Below are positions 25,801 through 39,000 of a DNA stretch of 64,000 nt, one piece after another. Source of the DNA: Strix aluco (Eukaryota; Chordata; Aves; Strigiformes; Strigidae). How positions within the stretch are numbered: the first letter of the stretch is position 1; every line of letters starts with the position of its first letter. The DNA is taken from contig NC_133935.1 of assembly GCF_031877795.1 (NCBI RefSeq), positions 87,364,748-87,428,747 of the forward strand, read 5' to 3'. The notes under the pieces are model-generated. The model saw only the letters and a list, made by a program, of their open reading frames with translations. It made no database searches and had not been told where the DNA came from. The translations under genes were made by a program, and so were the position numbers.

Positions 25801-28718
25801 AGACTGCCCTTCCCCTGCTCTTAGTTTGGAGAGATTTGCTTTGCCAGCGTGTTGCCGCAACATTTTACGTTTCGAAAATTATTTTTGTGTGTTCACGTAA
25901 TCATCTTCGTAACCCTGAAGTTCTTAATCACTTTGAAATAGGTTTCAAAGTTACATGAATCAGCCAGCTATAATTAACACTTTCTGCTTGTCTTGAGCCT
26001 GGTAAGATAAGGAAAGAGTCTGTATCTGCTCATCCTGTCTTAAACAAGAAAATTATGCTGGAGACAGTCTATCAAGAAAAATCTTTTTCAGGGAAGTGAC
26101 TGAATACAACTTTAGTCTTGGGTGACACAGCAGGGATATCTATGGATGACCCTACAACAGGGCTGGGCTCTTGGAAGAGCTTTGCAGTAAACACAGCAAT
26201 TCAGTCCGTCCAACTGCTGGCACCAGCATGATACTTTATTCTGCTGTCTTCAGGTACTAAAACATTACATCAAGGCCACTCTGCACTTGTTTCAATTAAT
26301 CATCCAGTGTTTTCAGCAATGACCAACAGCGCAGTGCTCCATCACGCAGCTCTGCTTTATTTCATGTCTTGTGAGATGCATTAGGTAAAACTTCCAGGAT
26401 TGCTCTTACGGTCATCACTGACCTTTAATTCACCAGCGCTGTCTTCAGATTCTTGACAGACCTTGCAAGGGATGCCCATCCGAGCGCTGTGCTCATGAGT
26501 CATCCATTTGCACGTAATACATGTGGTAGTCATGCAGGTGACTAACTTTGGCTCTGTTCTTTGGAAGAGCTTTGCAGGCTCTGGCAGAGCAACAAATCAA
26601 GCAGTTCTGCAGGCAATCATCCCAATGAGCATTGCTTAAATGGTACCTCATCAAGGCTCAGTTAGCAAGCAGTGACCAGAGAGGGGACACCAGGATGAGG
26701 TGTGATGAAGCTTTGAGATGACTTTCCTAAAGGTATTTTTTCTGCTTAGCACAAGAGTCTGCATCCCTTGCTATCTGTCCATTTGCTACTCCTGACAGTT
26801 CCTGGCAGATCTCAACTCCCCCATCCTTGGCCAAAAACTTGAAAAGGAAGGAGGATCAGTAAGATGTCTTTACACCGCAAAAGGCTCATTCCTGTTAACA
26901 AAACATGGTCAGGAAATGTCTGTGATACCAAGATCTAGAACAAAAAAGAGAATTCCTACTCCCAGAACCCTGTTGATGTTGGTGGCATGTGAGAAGAAGC
27001 ACTTTGATTTGTACCTTGCCCTCTTCTCTTGATTGAGTCCTCTTACTAGACCACTGAAGAGGAGGAAAGAACAGCCAGTCTATAATGGGCTCTGTTGTTA
27101 GAGAAGATCTGTGTTGGGTGTTTGGAGGACTGAAGGGAACTTTTTAACTGGGGCAGATATTTCTATATGACATGCCTTTTGTGGGAGGGATCAGCTGCAT
27201 TTCTCCCAGCAGCTGAGTGACTGAGGGAGAAAGTTTAGATGATGGGGTCTGAGATGGAGAAATTTCCCTCCAACTCTTGTGGACAACTGGAAAAAAAGCT
27301 GTCTGTAGATTTTTGAACTATAATCCTATTGTACTCCCCACCCCTACAATTCGTTTTAAAATGCTGAGGTTTCCGAGTTAGTGCCTCTCATGTGTGATCA
27401 TTTCTCCTTTTTGTGAAAGAACAGTGGCTATGTAGTCTCAATATTGAGCAGTAGCAGTAGAGAGGCTAATACCTGTGTGATCATCTCCGTGGGTTGTCTT
27501 TTGGAAGATACCATCAAGCAGGTTCCCAGGAGACACCAAAAAAAAACCTTTTTCAAGGGCAGTGGGGAAGCCAGAGCGGGAGGCATCTCACCCATTTATA
27601 CGAGTCTCTCCCAGCTTGAACAGAGGGGAAAGTGAAATACTGCACAGGCAGCCCCACAAGGGACATTGCCTTACAGTGTGTGTGCCAAAATAAAACACTG
27701 TTTTGGATTAAAACCTTATAATGCCTGTATACTAGGAATGAAATGCATTGGGCAGTAAATGGAAACCTACAGTGGTTGCTTTAAACCTATGAGTGTAAGA
27801 GGACATGATGATAGCAGTGCAATACCTTTAAATCTCAGTTTTTTGAAAGGCTGCTGTCGCCAAACTTACTTGACTCTATCCCACAAAATCTCCATTTGGT
27901 TGGAGGCTGAGTGGGCTGGTACAAATGGGCCAAACTTATGCTTGTTCTCAACGGCAGCTTCATACCTGCACTCCCATTGCTCCCCACGGGCGGGGGAGGC
28001 ACAACTGAGGGTGCACCCAGCACCCCAGACAATGCAGCTGGGGCAGCTACAAGTGGCCCGCATCCATACTGGGATGACTGGGAGTTGCTCTGAACAGTCT
28101 GCAAGCTTTGTGTGGCTTCCAAGCCGCAATTTGGCTGCCTCTGGTGTTGGAGATCAAGATTCATGGAATAAAATCATGGTCCTGCTTCCCAGCATGAAAG
28201 CTCATGCTTACCTTAGAGACTGAGGCTTAGTCCCTTCTGGTAGCTCTTAATAGCTGTGCAGGGCACAGTTTGCAGACCATTAATTATCTCTTTGCTTTTC
28301 TATCTATAGTCAAGGAAGGTTTAATCAAACTCATAAACTTTGGTCGGGGCAGCCTAGCAAGTTAGATGTTGGGATGAAACAGTAAGGATTTTTCTTTCTC
28401 ATGAGACAAACTGACTCTATTTTAAATTTCAAAGAAATCTGATGCTCATTCCCAGATTTTCTTCCTGAGCGGTATGTTCTCTTATAAATCGCAAAGAATG
28501 TTTCCTTCCAGGAGTTTCTTCTCCATCTAGCAATCAGTGTACTGGTATGCAGTTCTTGGAAATGGCACTTTCGTTTCTGGAGCAGTGTCGCAGACATAGT
28601 CATTGTATTAAAAAGTTTTGGCTGATCCTAAAATACCTGAAGGTTGTGTGGTCTGAAGAACAGCTTCCTCTGATTTTACATAAGTCATAATTCGTGCATA
28701 TGGTACTTTGAACAAGCT

Positions 28719-28800
28719 TATTTTTTATATTTATATATTTTAGGTATTTATTCTAGATATCTATATATTTAGGTATCTAAGTCTATGTGTATATATAACA
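28719..28800. repeat. AT-rich low-complexity stretch
   Basis: Imperfect alternation of TATATTTA-like and TAGGTAT-like words with almost no G or C. Confidence 0.75.
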
Positions 28801-30350
28801 CAGATGACATATTTACTATTCTAACCCCTTTGAAGCCTATGACACTGTTCCTGCTCCCTGGTTTTCCACTGCAGATGCTGCTTGCTTAGCATTTTCACTG
28901 CTCACATGGCAGCTACCTTGCTTGAACCCTTGGAGCTGGTGAAATGCTCCCTAACAGGTCCTGAAGGGACTTCAGCCACCCCAGAAGTTGCAGGGAAGTG
29001 TTGCTCCTATTCCATGGGACCTACTGAGGTGGCCAAACAGCTCTCACTCCCCGTCTGGATCAAAATATATCATTTTCTACTCAGGCTGCTTTATCTTTTT
29101 ATGTGTATCAGACACATTCCTTCACCACAAGTGGGGAATGAAGAGAATATGATCTTCTTGCACGTAGTGGCTTTGTCTTTTTGGTACCAGCTGCCAGATA
29201 ACAGTTTTGGGTCAACCCAAGAAACAAAATCTGCTGCTCAGACACCTAGAGTGGGGAGCACAGAATCAGCTCAGGCATTCAGCAGTTAGTTAGATTTCTT
29301 CTCAGATTTGAGTTTGAAGTAAAATACGGCGTCACATGTACTAACAGGCATATGGTAAGCAAAGAGGCAGCGTGGAAATTATTTCTGGAGGAAAAGTGCT
29401 AATAAGCTCACCTGTGCAATCTACATCTGCTGCAGCGAATGTTTGCCTCCTCACCAAAAGCATCTTGTATTCCTTCACATCTTGCTTCCAATAAGGTACG
29501 CTTCATAAAATATTTATCTTGTTGCTCTGCATTGGCTGGTAGAAGTGCAAAAGTATTTTCTGGGTAGTTGACTTATATTTTCCAAATACCAATCCAGAAC
29601 ACCCCACCCTGCACAAACCTTTTACAGACAAATGCTTTTTCTCTTCCGATACGGAGAGTTGCTGACATTAAATACTACTAATACTCTGTGAGATTAATTT
29701 TCAGTAATCCCTGAGCAATGCTGGAGTGTAAGGCCCCTGAAAGTCAGAAGGATTTGCATTCCTATATTATTTCCAGGTTTTTGATAGTCCTGTGGGATCT
29801 CAGTATGAAGAAGAAAGGTGCAGCTGGCGCAAAGATGCCTTTTCTGTCTGAGTTTGTGACAGCAAGGGAGAAATCTTCTCCCCATTAGGTGATGCAGCTG
29901 GCTGCCTTTGAAAAAAAAGTGTGTGGCCTGTTTGGGACTAAAATTCTACATGCAAAAAACCCAATGACAGACAAAAATGTTTCTCCATACTATGGCCAGA
30001 ATAAGCTTTAAAAAATTGTTGCTGGAAACATACCTTAAGTCCACCAGACAGTGAAAGTTGGAACGTAACTTGTTTGCTTAACTCGGTGCTAGTACAATAA
30101 ATGACTTGCATAAGGCAATTCGTTTACCATTGTTCAAAGAGCAAGGATTATACAAACGGTCTATTGTGTGTAGTGCTTTCTGGTGGTTTAACTTTCTTGG
30201 ATCGAGAATGACTTAATGAAAGACCACAACTCAATTCCTGGTTGTAATTTTCTGTGAAACTACAAGGCTGCATTGTCAAAGGTGCAGTTTGTTGCCTCCT
30301 TTCATTTCAGCTTCATTAACCTCGGAAAATGAGGCCACAATATTGTTATT

Positions 30351-30368
30351 TTTTATTATTATTATTGT
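30351..30368. repeat. TTA microsatellite
   Basis: A short run of TTA/ATT units about 340 bases upstream of NET1 exon 2. Confidence 0.8.
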
Positions 30369-30711
30369 TTTATCCTTTCTCTTGGTCAGATTGTCAGGTT
30401 TGTGGTCAAAAAGAGATTCTCCTCCAGACCAGCCTGCAGGGCCCAGTGGGAGGTTTTTGCCTGCCTCTGCACAGAGCCAGTTGTTGTAGTAAACTGGGAT
30501 TTTTAATCTAACACCTGCAATCGTGGTGGGGAATACTGGCAACTCCTTTTGGTCTCCCCTTCCCAAAGACTGTGCTTCATCATTGTCTTTGCAACTTTTG
30601 TGCTAGGAGCTGCAGATGTATGATACCATCAAAGCTGCGGAAAACAGATTTAATCAATCGCTACAGCAACCTGTAATTTATTTACTTTATTCCTTTTTTT
30701 TCTGCTCACAG

Positions 30712-30778
30712 GTACCCTCTCAGGCGAGGCAGCTCTTTCACGTTTCTGACTCCGGGACCGCACTGGGACTTCACTCTG
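30712..30778 (+). CDS. NET1: NET1 long isoform, exon 2 (partial CDS)
   Basis: A 67-base internal exon between a canonical acceptor (tgctcacag) and donor (gtgagtaaa). After one base completing a split codon it reads YPLRRGSSFTFLTPGPHWDF then TL. This matches the N-terminal region of the long NET1 isoform, where human has CSLRRGSSFTFLTPG. The leading single base means the missing exon 1 must end two bases into a codon. This segment belongs only to the long, mostly nuclear isoform and is absent from NET1A. Confidence 0.93.
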
Positions 30779-33700
30779 GTGAGTAAAACAACTGATGGGT
30801 TCATATTGCAAAAGCATGCAAGCAAAAGCAGGAATACAGAGGTGAAGGTCCCTCTGCCTGGAGGAGAAGGAAAATCAACACATTCCTCTCTACCTGGCTT
30901 TTTGAGCCACTGAGGCTTCTGAGCTGTAGCTGGAGGGTGCTTTTTTGCACACAGGGATTAAGAGAAGGCAGGATATCCTAGACACCATGGTTTCTTTATA
31001 AACTTCTTACTTTCTGATGTGTTTCAGCAGTCTTGCTAACTAAGCTGGCAGTGCAACAGATGAGATGTAAAACATGGTGTAGAAGTAAACCTTTTTTCTT
31101 TTTTTTTTTTTCTCCTTAAACACAAAAATCTGTATTTTATGTGGTATTGAGAAGCTACCTAGAGCGAGTGCATGGCGTTGCTGCTGTAAGCCTTGTACTT
31201 TCTTTTCTCCATCCTTTAACCTACATCACTTGCTAGGGAAGTGGTTCACATCCAGCCTCTAGGTCTAGTAGAGAAAGACGAACCACTGTAGAGTGGTTCA
31301 AAGGACCTACACTGGCTTTTTGTTCTGAATTGCTGCTTCATGAAGTCTGACCCTCTTCATGCACTGAGGATTGCAAGGAGATTAGTCAGCTGAAGTAGGT
31401 GCCCAGTGCCTAGCGTGGTGTATATAGATCTTGTCCCATCTTAAAGCTCATTTTCATGAGCCGCCTAAGCTGATTTGCCCCCCACTGCCCCTAGAAGCAG
31501 TGATCCCATCCTCAGCCAGCAAACTGATCTGGCTGAAAAACTTGCCTTACCAAAAAGAAAACAAAGAGTTTTGGATGAGCTGATCCAGCTGACTGCACAA
31601 GCTGTATGAATGCCTGTGTCGCCACGAGGAAGGGCGTGAGAATGTGTCTGGAGGTGGGGAAAAGGACTGGACTACCTTTTATGAAGGAAATCCCATCTAA
31701 ATTCAGCTGGGGCTTCTTGTGAACGCATGCATTTAGACAGGCACTTTGCTGGCTGTGTCTTGAAGGGCAGCCATGTGCAATTTTGAGGCTTCACAAACAC
31801 TAGTCTGGTATGGGAGTGGATTAAACAAAATTATAATCTCTTGTAGATTTTTCTTTTGCTTAATTTTAGAAACTTTCATCTGGTGACTACAGCTACATTA
31901 AACATATACATTTGAATATTACAAAGCCCTATAAATTATATTCTTTCAAATTATTGTGCTCTAACATCACAAATTAAAAGTATTTTGATTGAGTTTCAAG
32001 TTATTCCTGTTTTTTGCATGTTTTTTAATCTGCTTTTATTTGGCTATACACATATTCAGTCCAACTCTCAATGACAGTTAGAACAGATTGTATGTCAAGA
32101 CAGAAAACCAAAGAAGCAGTTTTTGAAGGACTTAATTGCTTATCTGCATTCCTCCATCATGTCCCTCATCAACCTAGTCCACCTTCACTTCTCCCTTCAA
32201 GCCCAAATAGCTTTGTCTGCAGCTACAGACAGTGAGCACCCCTGAACTCCAGCCCTTTTCTGGAGATCCAAGCTTTCCTGTGACTAGTTAGAGGTTAGTC
32301 TTGGACCAATACACCTAACACTGGAAGAGAAGCAAATACAGGAGGGAAAGAATAATGAAAGAGAGTGCATAGCTGTGCAGTTCAGTTGCCCAGCAGACAT
32401 ACCCTTACTGCATGGCCGGGGACCAGGTGTCTGCTTAGAGGCTTTGCCAATGTAATTAATGCTGACATACATTGACCAGAGCGCTGTATTTTGGCAGCAG
32501 CCGGTAGGCAAGCAAGAACTCTCCTTTTCTTGGTGTCATGTCTCATATGCTGGACTAAGTGTGTCACACAAGGGGTTTTTTTTTCCCCCATGACCACCAA
32601 GTACTCATATACCAGTCACAAAGAGCATCTCTTCATGCCATAGTTTGTGCAGCTGTTTGGCCAAAAGTCTGTAAAATGTACCTGGCCTGAGCCTCAGGGG
32701 AAGTGGGTAACTAAGCCAAGTGTCCTTCTCATGCCTGCAGGGGTGGAGTGGGTTTAAAGAGAAGGACTAATGCGTGTTCTGCATAATTCTAAGAAAAGAC
32801 TAATGCAGTTTGGGTTAAAACATCCTCTGGTTGGCTTCTGACTGGAAGCAAGGTTACTCATGGTCTGTTTTCCCTCCTTCCTTTTCATTAAGGAGGATTC
32901 ATTTATGAGAAACAGGCACTTGATCTTTGTTGACTTAACGGTCCTGATGCACATTCCTCACCTGAAGCCTTATTTGTGTTTTATGAACTCAGGTGGGCAA
33001 TAAGCAGCAAAAACCAGACTAAGCCCTAAAGAACAAAATATCCTGGTTTTAGGCAAAAGCCTTGGTAGCAGAGAGGAAAACTAGATGACTAGAATTGTTT
33101 TCAAATTGAAAACCAGTACTTTCTTAAAAAACGCTCCTGGAGCTTTAATCGGAATCCTTGAAATGTAATTAACATTCATGCTCATGGCATTGTTTAGGTC
33201 TCTCTAAAATAAAGTCACAAAATATTTAGATTTCCCGTCTTGATTAGCTTTTTTTATGCTTCTCCTTTACAACACCTCTTTGAGAGCCTAAATCAGGTCT
33301 CACAGTTTTTACAGTTTAATAACTTTTGTAGAAGTAACTTTTTCCACATGACTTGAGTTTCGTGAGAAGGTTAACGTATCAGATCTCTGATCGTGACAGT
33401 CTCAAAAATGTGAGAAAACAGTACCATAGCAGTTGCTTTTCTATCATGCGGCTTTAAACACCCAGATTTGAGCAGTTTGAAGAGGCCGTTTTCTTGGAAT
33501 CTGTTTCTGTTCTGGCACCACACAGGAATGATACAGCTGGCTCCGTAGTGAAATGTCTAAGTTTTTGTATGAAACTATATTGGGCAAAGGAAATGGGGTC
33601 CAGCCAATGCAATACTTATTGCATAAGTCTAGCCAGTTTAAAAACAAAACTCTGGCCTCCCTTTCGTGTCTGGGCTTTGGTCTGGAGCTGTATGTTAAAG

Positions 33701-36006
33701 ATGTTAATATACTTGACTACATAAGGAACGAATAATATTCAGACCAAAAAGGCGTGGTGTCTTTGTCTTTATTGCAAGTTTTCTTCTGTTAAATAGATGC
33801 TAATATCCTTGACTTACATATGGGAAAAATAATCTGCAGACCAAAAAGGTGTGGTTATAGCAGTCTTTTATTGCAGGGTTTGATAAATAACCAACCCTGA
33901 ATATTTTACTAAACCTAAAAAACCAAATGTCTGCATTTGCATGTGTTCTCAAGCCTGCCAAAGGTCTGTTCAAAAAGTATGGAGTGTGCTGGGACATTAA
34001 TTCAGTGTCAATGCTATAAATATGGTAGGACATAATGTCTAATGTGAGAATTTTTTCCTCTAGTTAGCAAGTTTATCAGTGAAGGGACTCACTCAATTGA
34101 CAGAGTCAGTATCTTGTCTTTGCAAATATAGAGGGAAAAAAAAAAAAACAGAAAAACTGAAATCATTGGGGAACTTTGTACTTGAATTCACTTCTGTAGC
34201 TAGTTTGAATAGCTGTGAAAAAAACCACAGCACCCAAACCCAAAATACAAGAAACTAGTGAGTCCAATTCTGTAATATCTCACCATTACATGTGTGTATT
34301 TAATAGTTAAATGGTAGAGTCAGCAGAGTGTGGACAGGCGAGAAGTCACATTGGAGCCTAAAAATACATCATAGGAAAGGACTAGCAAACTAGAGAACAG
34401 GTTTCTGAGAACCCGCCAGGGAAGCTGGACATCCCCCCAAAAGCATCTGATTTTCAAAGGAACCATGGAAACTAGGCTGGCATTTAAAAATAATTTGAAT
34501 GAATACCTGTATTCAAACAATTTAAATACACTCTCAGTGATGACAAACCTTTATTAAAGCTGAAACTTTTAAGTTACTTGAATATATGATTAAATTCTAA
34601 GAAAACAGGAATTAGTTGCTCCTGACAGAGGGTCAAGCTGCTGGACTGGTAGAGCACAAAACTGACATTTGCTGAATGTGGACTTGTGGTAGTAGTTCCC
34701 TCTGCCACTGCAGAAGGGGCTGTTTTCCTCATTTCACCTAGTTCAATGTCTACTCTGTTAAACAGATGAACAACTCGTAGACCAACCTCAAAATACAAAG
34801 TAGTTTCTCTTCTTTTTCCTTTGTACTTCATGAAGTGGAAGAGGATGAACTTGACTCATTCTGAAATGTTGAAGGACAAGGGTCAAACACAGGATGAAAA
34901 TCAACTACTTGTTTCATGGGTGACCAAACAATTTATGCTCGTGACCCATGTTTTTTCCAGACCAGGTGATCTGCAGGCTGGCACAGTCTTAACAGGATGA
35001 GTCCACAGTTGGTTTTCCATTATCTGGGTAATGAAAAAATAATGTAGAAGCCCAGATAGTACAGAAATAGTGGGAGGTATCAGGAAGCTCAGTGCAGATG
35101 TCTTTGATCATTGTTCCACCGGCTTGTGCTCTTCTTTGGAAAGGAAAATAGCTGAGAGCTCCCTGGCCAAAGCCTCATCTTTCTTTCACAAAAAAAAGCT
35201 CATTCTTTTAGCCTGTTGCATTCCTAGCAGGGATGCTTCAGCCACAGCTGCCTACTGGCCATGTCCAAAGTAATTAATTAAATAGGCAATCAAAATGCCC
35301 TCACATACACACATTCAGCTGTTCAGAGAACTGCGCTATAAAAAAATGCCCGATACACAGTAAGAATCCCCTGACTAAAATGTATTTGGGTATTAGGGGG
35401 TAGCTGAGGAGCAGGAACAACCAACTTAGTGCCAAACTGCTTTATGCTGGCACTGCCTCCAGGGTGAAATCTGTAGATCCCCTTACTCACAGACCCCTGC
35501 CCAAGCCCAGCCGTGCTGGTGAGCAAACTTCATAAGAATTAGGCATGGTATCTTCTGGTGTCCCCTAGAGACCTCAGATCCTAATGCTCACCAAGTCTGA
35601 CCTAACTCTTTCAAAAAGCCCAACTTTATTGCTGGATTGTTGACCTCGGAAACCACAAAAAATGTTTCATTTAACTAAATGAATCTCAAATCATTTCACA
35701 GTGGTAACCGCTGAATTCTGCCCTGCTACTGAGATTTCCTACTTAAGACTTTAATCACAACCACAATTATGGGAGTGCAGAGAAACAAGCTTATAGGGGT
35801 ATAATTTATAGGTATCAATCAGGTGACAAACCTCATGAAACAGCATAAACATGTTTTGCATTTGTTTTCAACCTTTAGTTCTTTGAGTTATGGTTAGTTG
35901 GGGGTGTAAAGAAAGAAGATGTTTCTAGTCTGCTTTATAAAAACTAGAGCCTTCTTTCTGAACACAAATTGAGTGTACAGTTATAACTCTATTTCATTTC
36001 TTACAG
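30779..36006 (+). other. NET1: NET1 long-form intron 2
   Basis: A GT-AG intron of about 5.2 kb. It contains a diverged tandem duplication of about 97 bp at 33696-33890 and an A13 run near 34137. No other exon or RNA gene is recognised. Confidence 0.85.
33696..33890. repeat. Diverged ~97-bp tandem duplication
   Basis: Two adjacent copies share gatg(t/c)taatat, a gac(t)tac(at) block, cagaccaaaaagg(c/t)gtgg and tttattgca in the same order, offset by about 96-97 bases (33700 and 33796). The copies have drifted with small indels. Confidence 0.7.
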
Positions 36007-36066
36007 AAGAGGAAGCGCCGAGAGAAAGACGATGATGTAGCCAGTCTTTGCAGCCTTGACTTTAAG
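36007..36066 (+). CDS. NET1: NET1 long isoform, exon 3 (partial CDS)
   Basis: A 60-base, 20-codon exon flanked by ttacag and gtaagc. It reads KRKRREKDDDVASLCSLDFK. The basic cluster KRKRREK followed by an acidic DDD run is the second basic block of the long isoform's N-terminus and fits its known nuclear localisation. It is in phase with exon 2 (codon boundary) and with shared exon 4 at 48793. NET1A skips it. Confidence 0.95.
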
Positions 36067-39000
36067 GTAAGCACAACCCATTGCTCTACAATATTGTGCA
36101 ATCATCTACTTTGTCGACTATAGTGGCTTCTACTGGGGAATGATGTACTTTCTGTGTTTGCATTTCACCGTCAACAGTTTAGAGACGTGTACAGCTGTGT
36201 TTGCTCTTGCATACACCTCTGGGGTGGGCTGAGTCCTGCTAGTGATATCCATAACACTCTCTGATCTCCTGTTTTAATCATTTCAATCCTAGATCTGCCA
36301 CGGTTTTAATGTTGTGTGAAATAAATGCATGTAACCCGTGCTTTGCAAGAACATAAGCGTTTTCAAGTGTTGGGAAGCAAAACTGTGCAACACCCCTTCA
36401 AAGGTTGCTTTTGTTTGACTTTAGTTAGTGCTCTTCATTGTATTGCAAACAAGCTGGACTGGCTGGGTGGTAAATTGTTCTTCAAGCTATGGATTAAATT
36501 GACTTAGAAAAATGAGGCTGGGGAGGTGCAGAGTTGCACCTTTTTTTCAGGGACTACCCAAGCCTGGTTTTCTGAAAGAGAAACTGCTTCCCACTGTCCA
36601 TCTGCCCTGAAGATCTTACTGTCAGCCACTTCTCTAAAGAGGGGAAGGAAGAGAAATAGGGTTTTTCCTAAGAAGGTAGCTATTGAGCTGAGAGTTAACT
36701 AAGTGGGTTTTACAGTTTATTAGACTGGGATTAAAAGTAATTTGTTAGTGGGGAATTTCCTGTTTGACCTAATGACCAGTGCATCCTCTGTTGTTGCTAC
36801 TTACTTTGCATTTGTGCATTATTTATTAGCCTCACTTAACCTGGCTACTGCTGAATGCTTTCCATGACCGATTGTCCTTTCCAACAGGCTAACTCTGGGC
36901 TTTGACCTCTCTAGACTAGATCTCCTATTCCAGATAAGACTACCCCTGTAATTTCCCAGTAGGGGAAGAGCAAAAAAGATTATCTGCAGAGGGCTATGAC
37001 ACAGCAGTGCCCATGCCTCTGAACTGACTGTGTTTTGGGCTTGTTTTGTTTCTGAGGTCTTTCTGGTTTTCTGATGCAGATGGGAGTGTGATGGCTAGGA
37101 AATCTGCCCTCGGGGAAAAGGATTTTCTTTTTCTTTTTTTTCTTTTCAATTGAACTACCTTTTTATGTGTAGCACAAAATTGCATGAATTAAGAGTTTCT
37201 CCCACAAAGCAATCACTTCAAGGTGAAACTAAAATATCAACAGTAATTTGTGTACTCGCCTTTTACGAGTTTTAACAGAAATCTTCCAAGGAAAAAGGGA
37301 AATCCCTAGGCTAATATAGTCAAAGTTCAGGCTGCAGCTTTTGTTTACCCTGACTTTTTAACTTGTTCTTTTGAAAGGGTCAGGCTTTCCTGGGTATTTG
37401 AGAGTTTGAGGCACACCCACCAAAATACTCCAGTATTCTTGTTAAAATACATTAACAGTACTGATTGGATTGTAATTTTCAGACTTTTTGATACCAACTC
37501 TCGAGGTTATTACAAGTTTCAAAAGCATCACAGTCAACTATTTATAGTCAGATTTTCAAAACACATCACCAGGACTTCTGAGTCTCCTTGAGCACTCATG
37601 CTGTAGTACAGATTATACTTTGCTCTGTCTAGATTTGATGAGGGTAAACCAACGGGCTAAAATATGGCTCCATCAGACACGAATATATCTATTTCACTGA
37701 TGAAATAAGGTCACAAGAGAAGATCAAGATAACTTAAAGTTACATGTAAGTCAGACCATACATTGTTTATCCCCATCTTACAGATGGGAACTGATTTTTC
37801 AGAGTTTGTCTCTCTAAAGTGTTTAACTCCACAGCATAACTGTTACTTCAGCTCCACTATCTCCCCCAGCAAATATAGCTCAGCTGACAAGCTGCTGTTT
37901 TGTCACCATACTTGTAATAACGGAGGAGTTTTGCCAGCATACTGCATTCACACTTCTCCTAGACATAATTGTGCTGACAAAACTGCCATATAGATGGTGA
38001 AGGGCTGCTTTGGAGCAGGGAGTTGCATCCTAGTATCCCAGCATTGGCACCCGACTCAATGTATGTTTTTAAAATAAAGGCAGGGGGAAGGGATTATTTA
38101 ATTGGGATGTGTACCTGTCTCTCTGAAAAGGTTGAGCAGTCCTTTAATGATGTTTAAACCTCACATATCATTGTTCCGCATACCAGGAAGACGGTATGCA
38201 AAATGGCAGGGGAGCTCAGGCCAGCCCAGACAGACTGAAACACCCCTGCTATTCTTGTTTATTTGGGCTTGTTAACCTCCTCCTTGCTGCCCAGAGTCCT
38301 GCTCAAATATGAACCAGATCTGGTAGGTCTGTTAAGCTTCTAATTTGACATACAGCCTAAAACCCTCCAAACATTACCAAAATACGAGTGGGAAGTTACA
38401 ACCTGAGACCATAGTTACAGCATCCACTTCCTTCAGCACTGAGCCACCCCTTCTCTTGTGCCAAAACACCATCCTTTTAGGAGAAAGAAGGTATTTTCTC
38501 CCCAGATCATGTCTGGAGCCATACTACAACGTGGGGTGTTAACTGACTGGGTAAGACAAAAGGGAGAGCGAGTTGCAGTGCAGGGACAGACACAAGAAAT
38601 TGAGGGCAGGAATTTATTAAGCAGATATTTGTTTTAAAACTGAGCGCTATTTTTGCATTTCAGGTAGGTTTATGACCGATTTTTTTTTAAGTGGTCACAT
38701 ATGAAACGGTTCCATATTACCCCCACAGTTATGTAATGTGTTGAATGATTCATGGGAGGAAGCAGCACTGTGTTTTTTGAAGGTGTGTATATATTCATGT
38801 TTATTAGCAACTAGATAAATACTTTTCAGTGGATGACAGGGAATAGACGGATGCGGTGGTGTATTTTACCCGAGGCAAAATGAAGCCAGGCTGAGTAATG
38901 TATAAGAATCACATCTGTTCTGGATGGTGTTTTCTGTTGGTTATGGGATGTCCTTGTAAGGCTTTAGGAACGGGGATTTCAGAGAGGAATTGAAGTCTTA

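Larger units (their letters stand above)
22813..30711. other. Non-coding stretch before NET1 long-form exon 2
   Basis: No exon is supported apart from the acceptor at its right end, where a T-rich tract and tgctcacag lead into exon 2. It holds a T14 run near 24274, A-rich runs near 25068, an AT-rich stretch of TATATT-like sequence at 28719-28800 and a TTA tract at 30351-30368. The 135-codon frame at 28882-29289 and the 154-codon frame at 27759-28223 have no recognisable domain. Confidence 0.55.
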
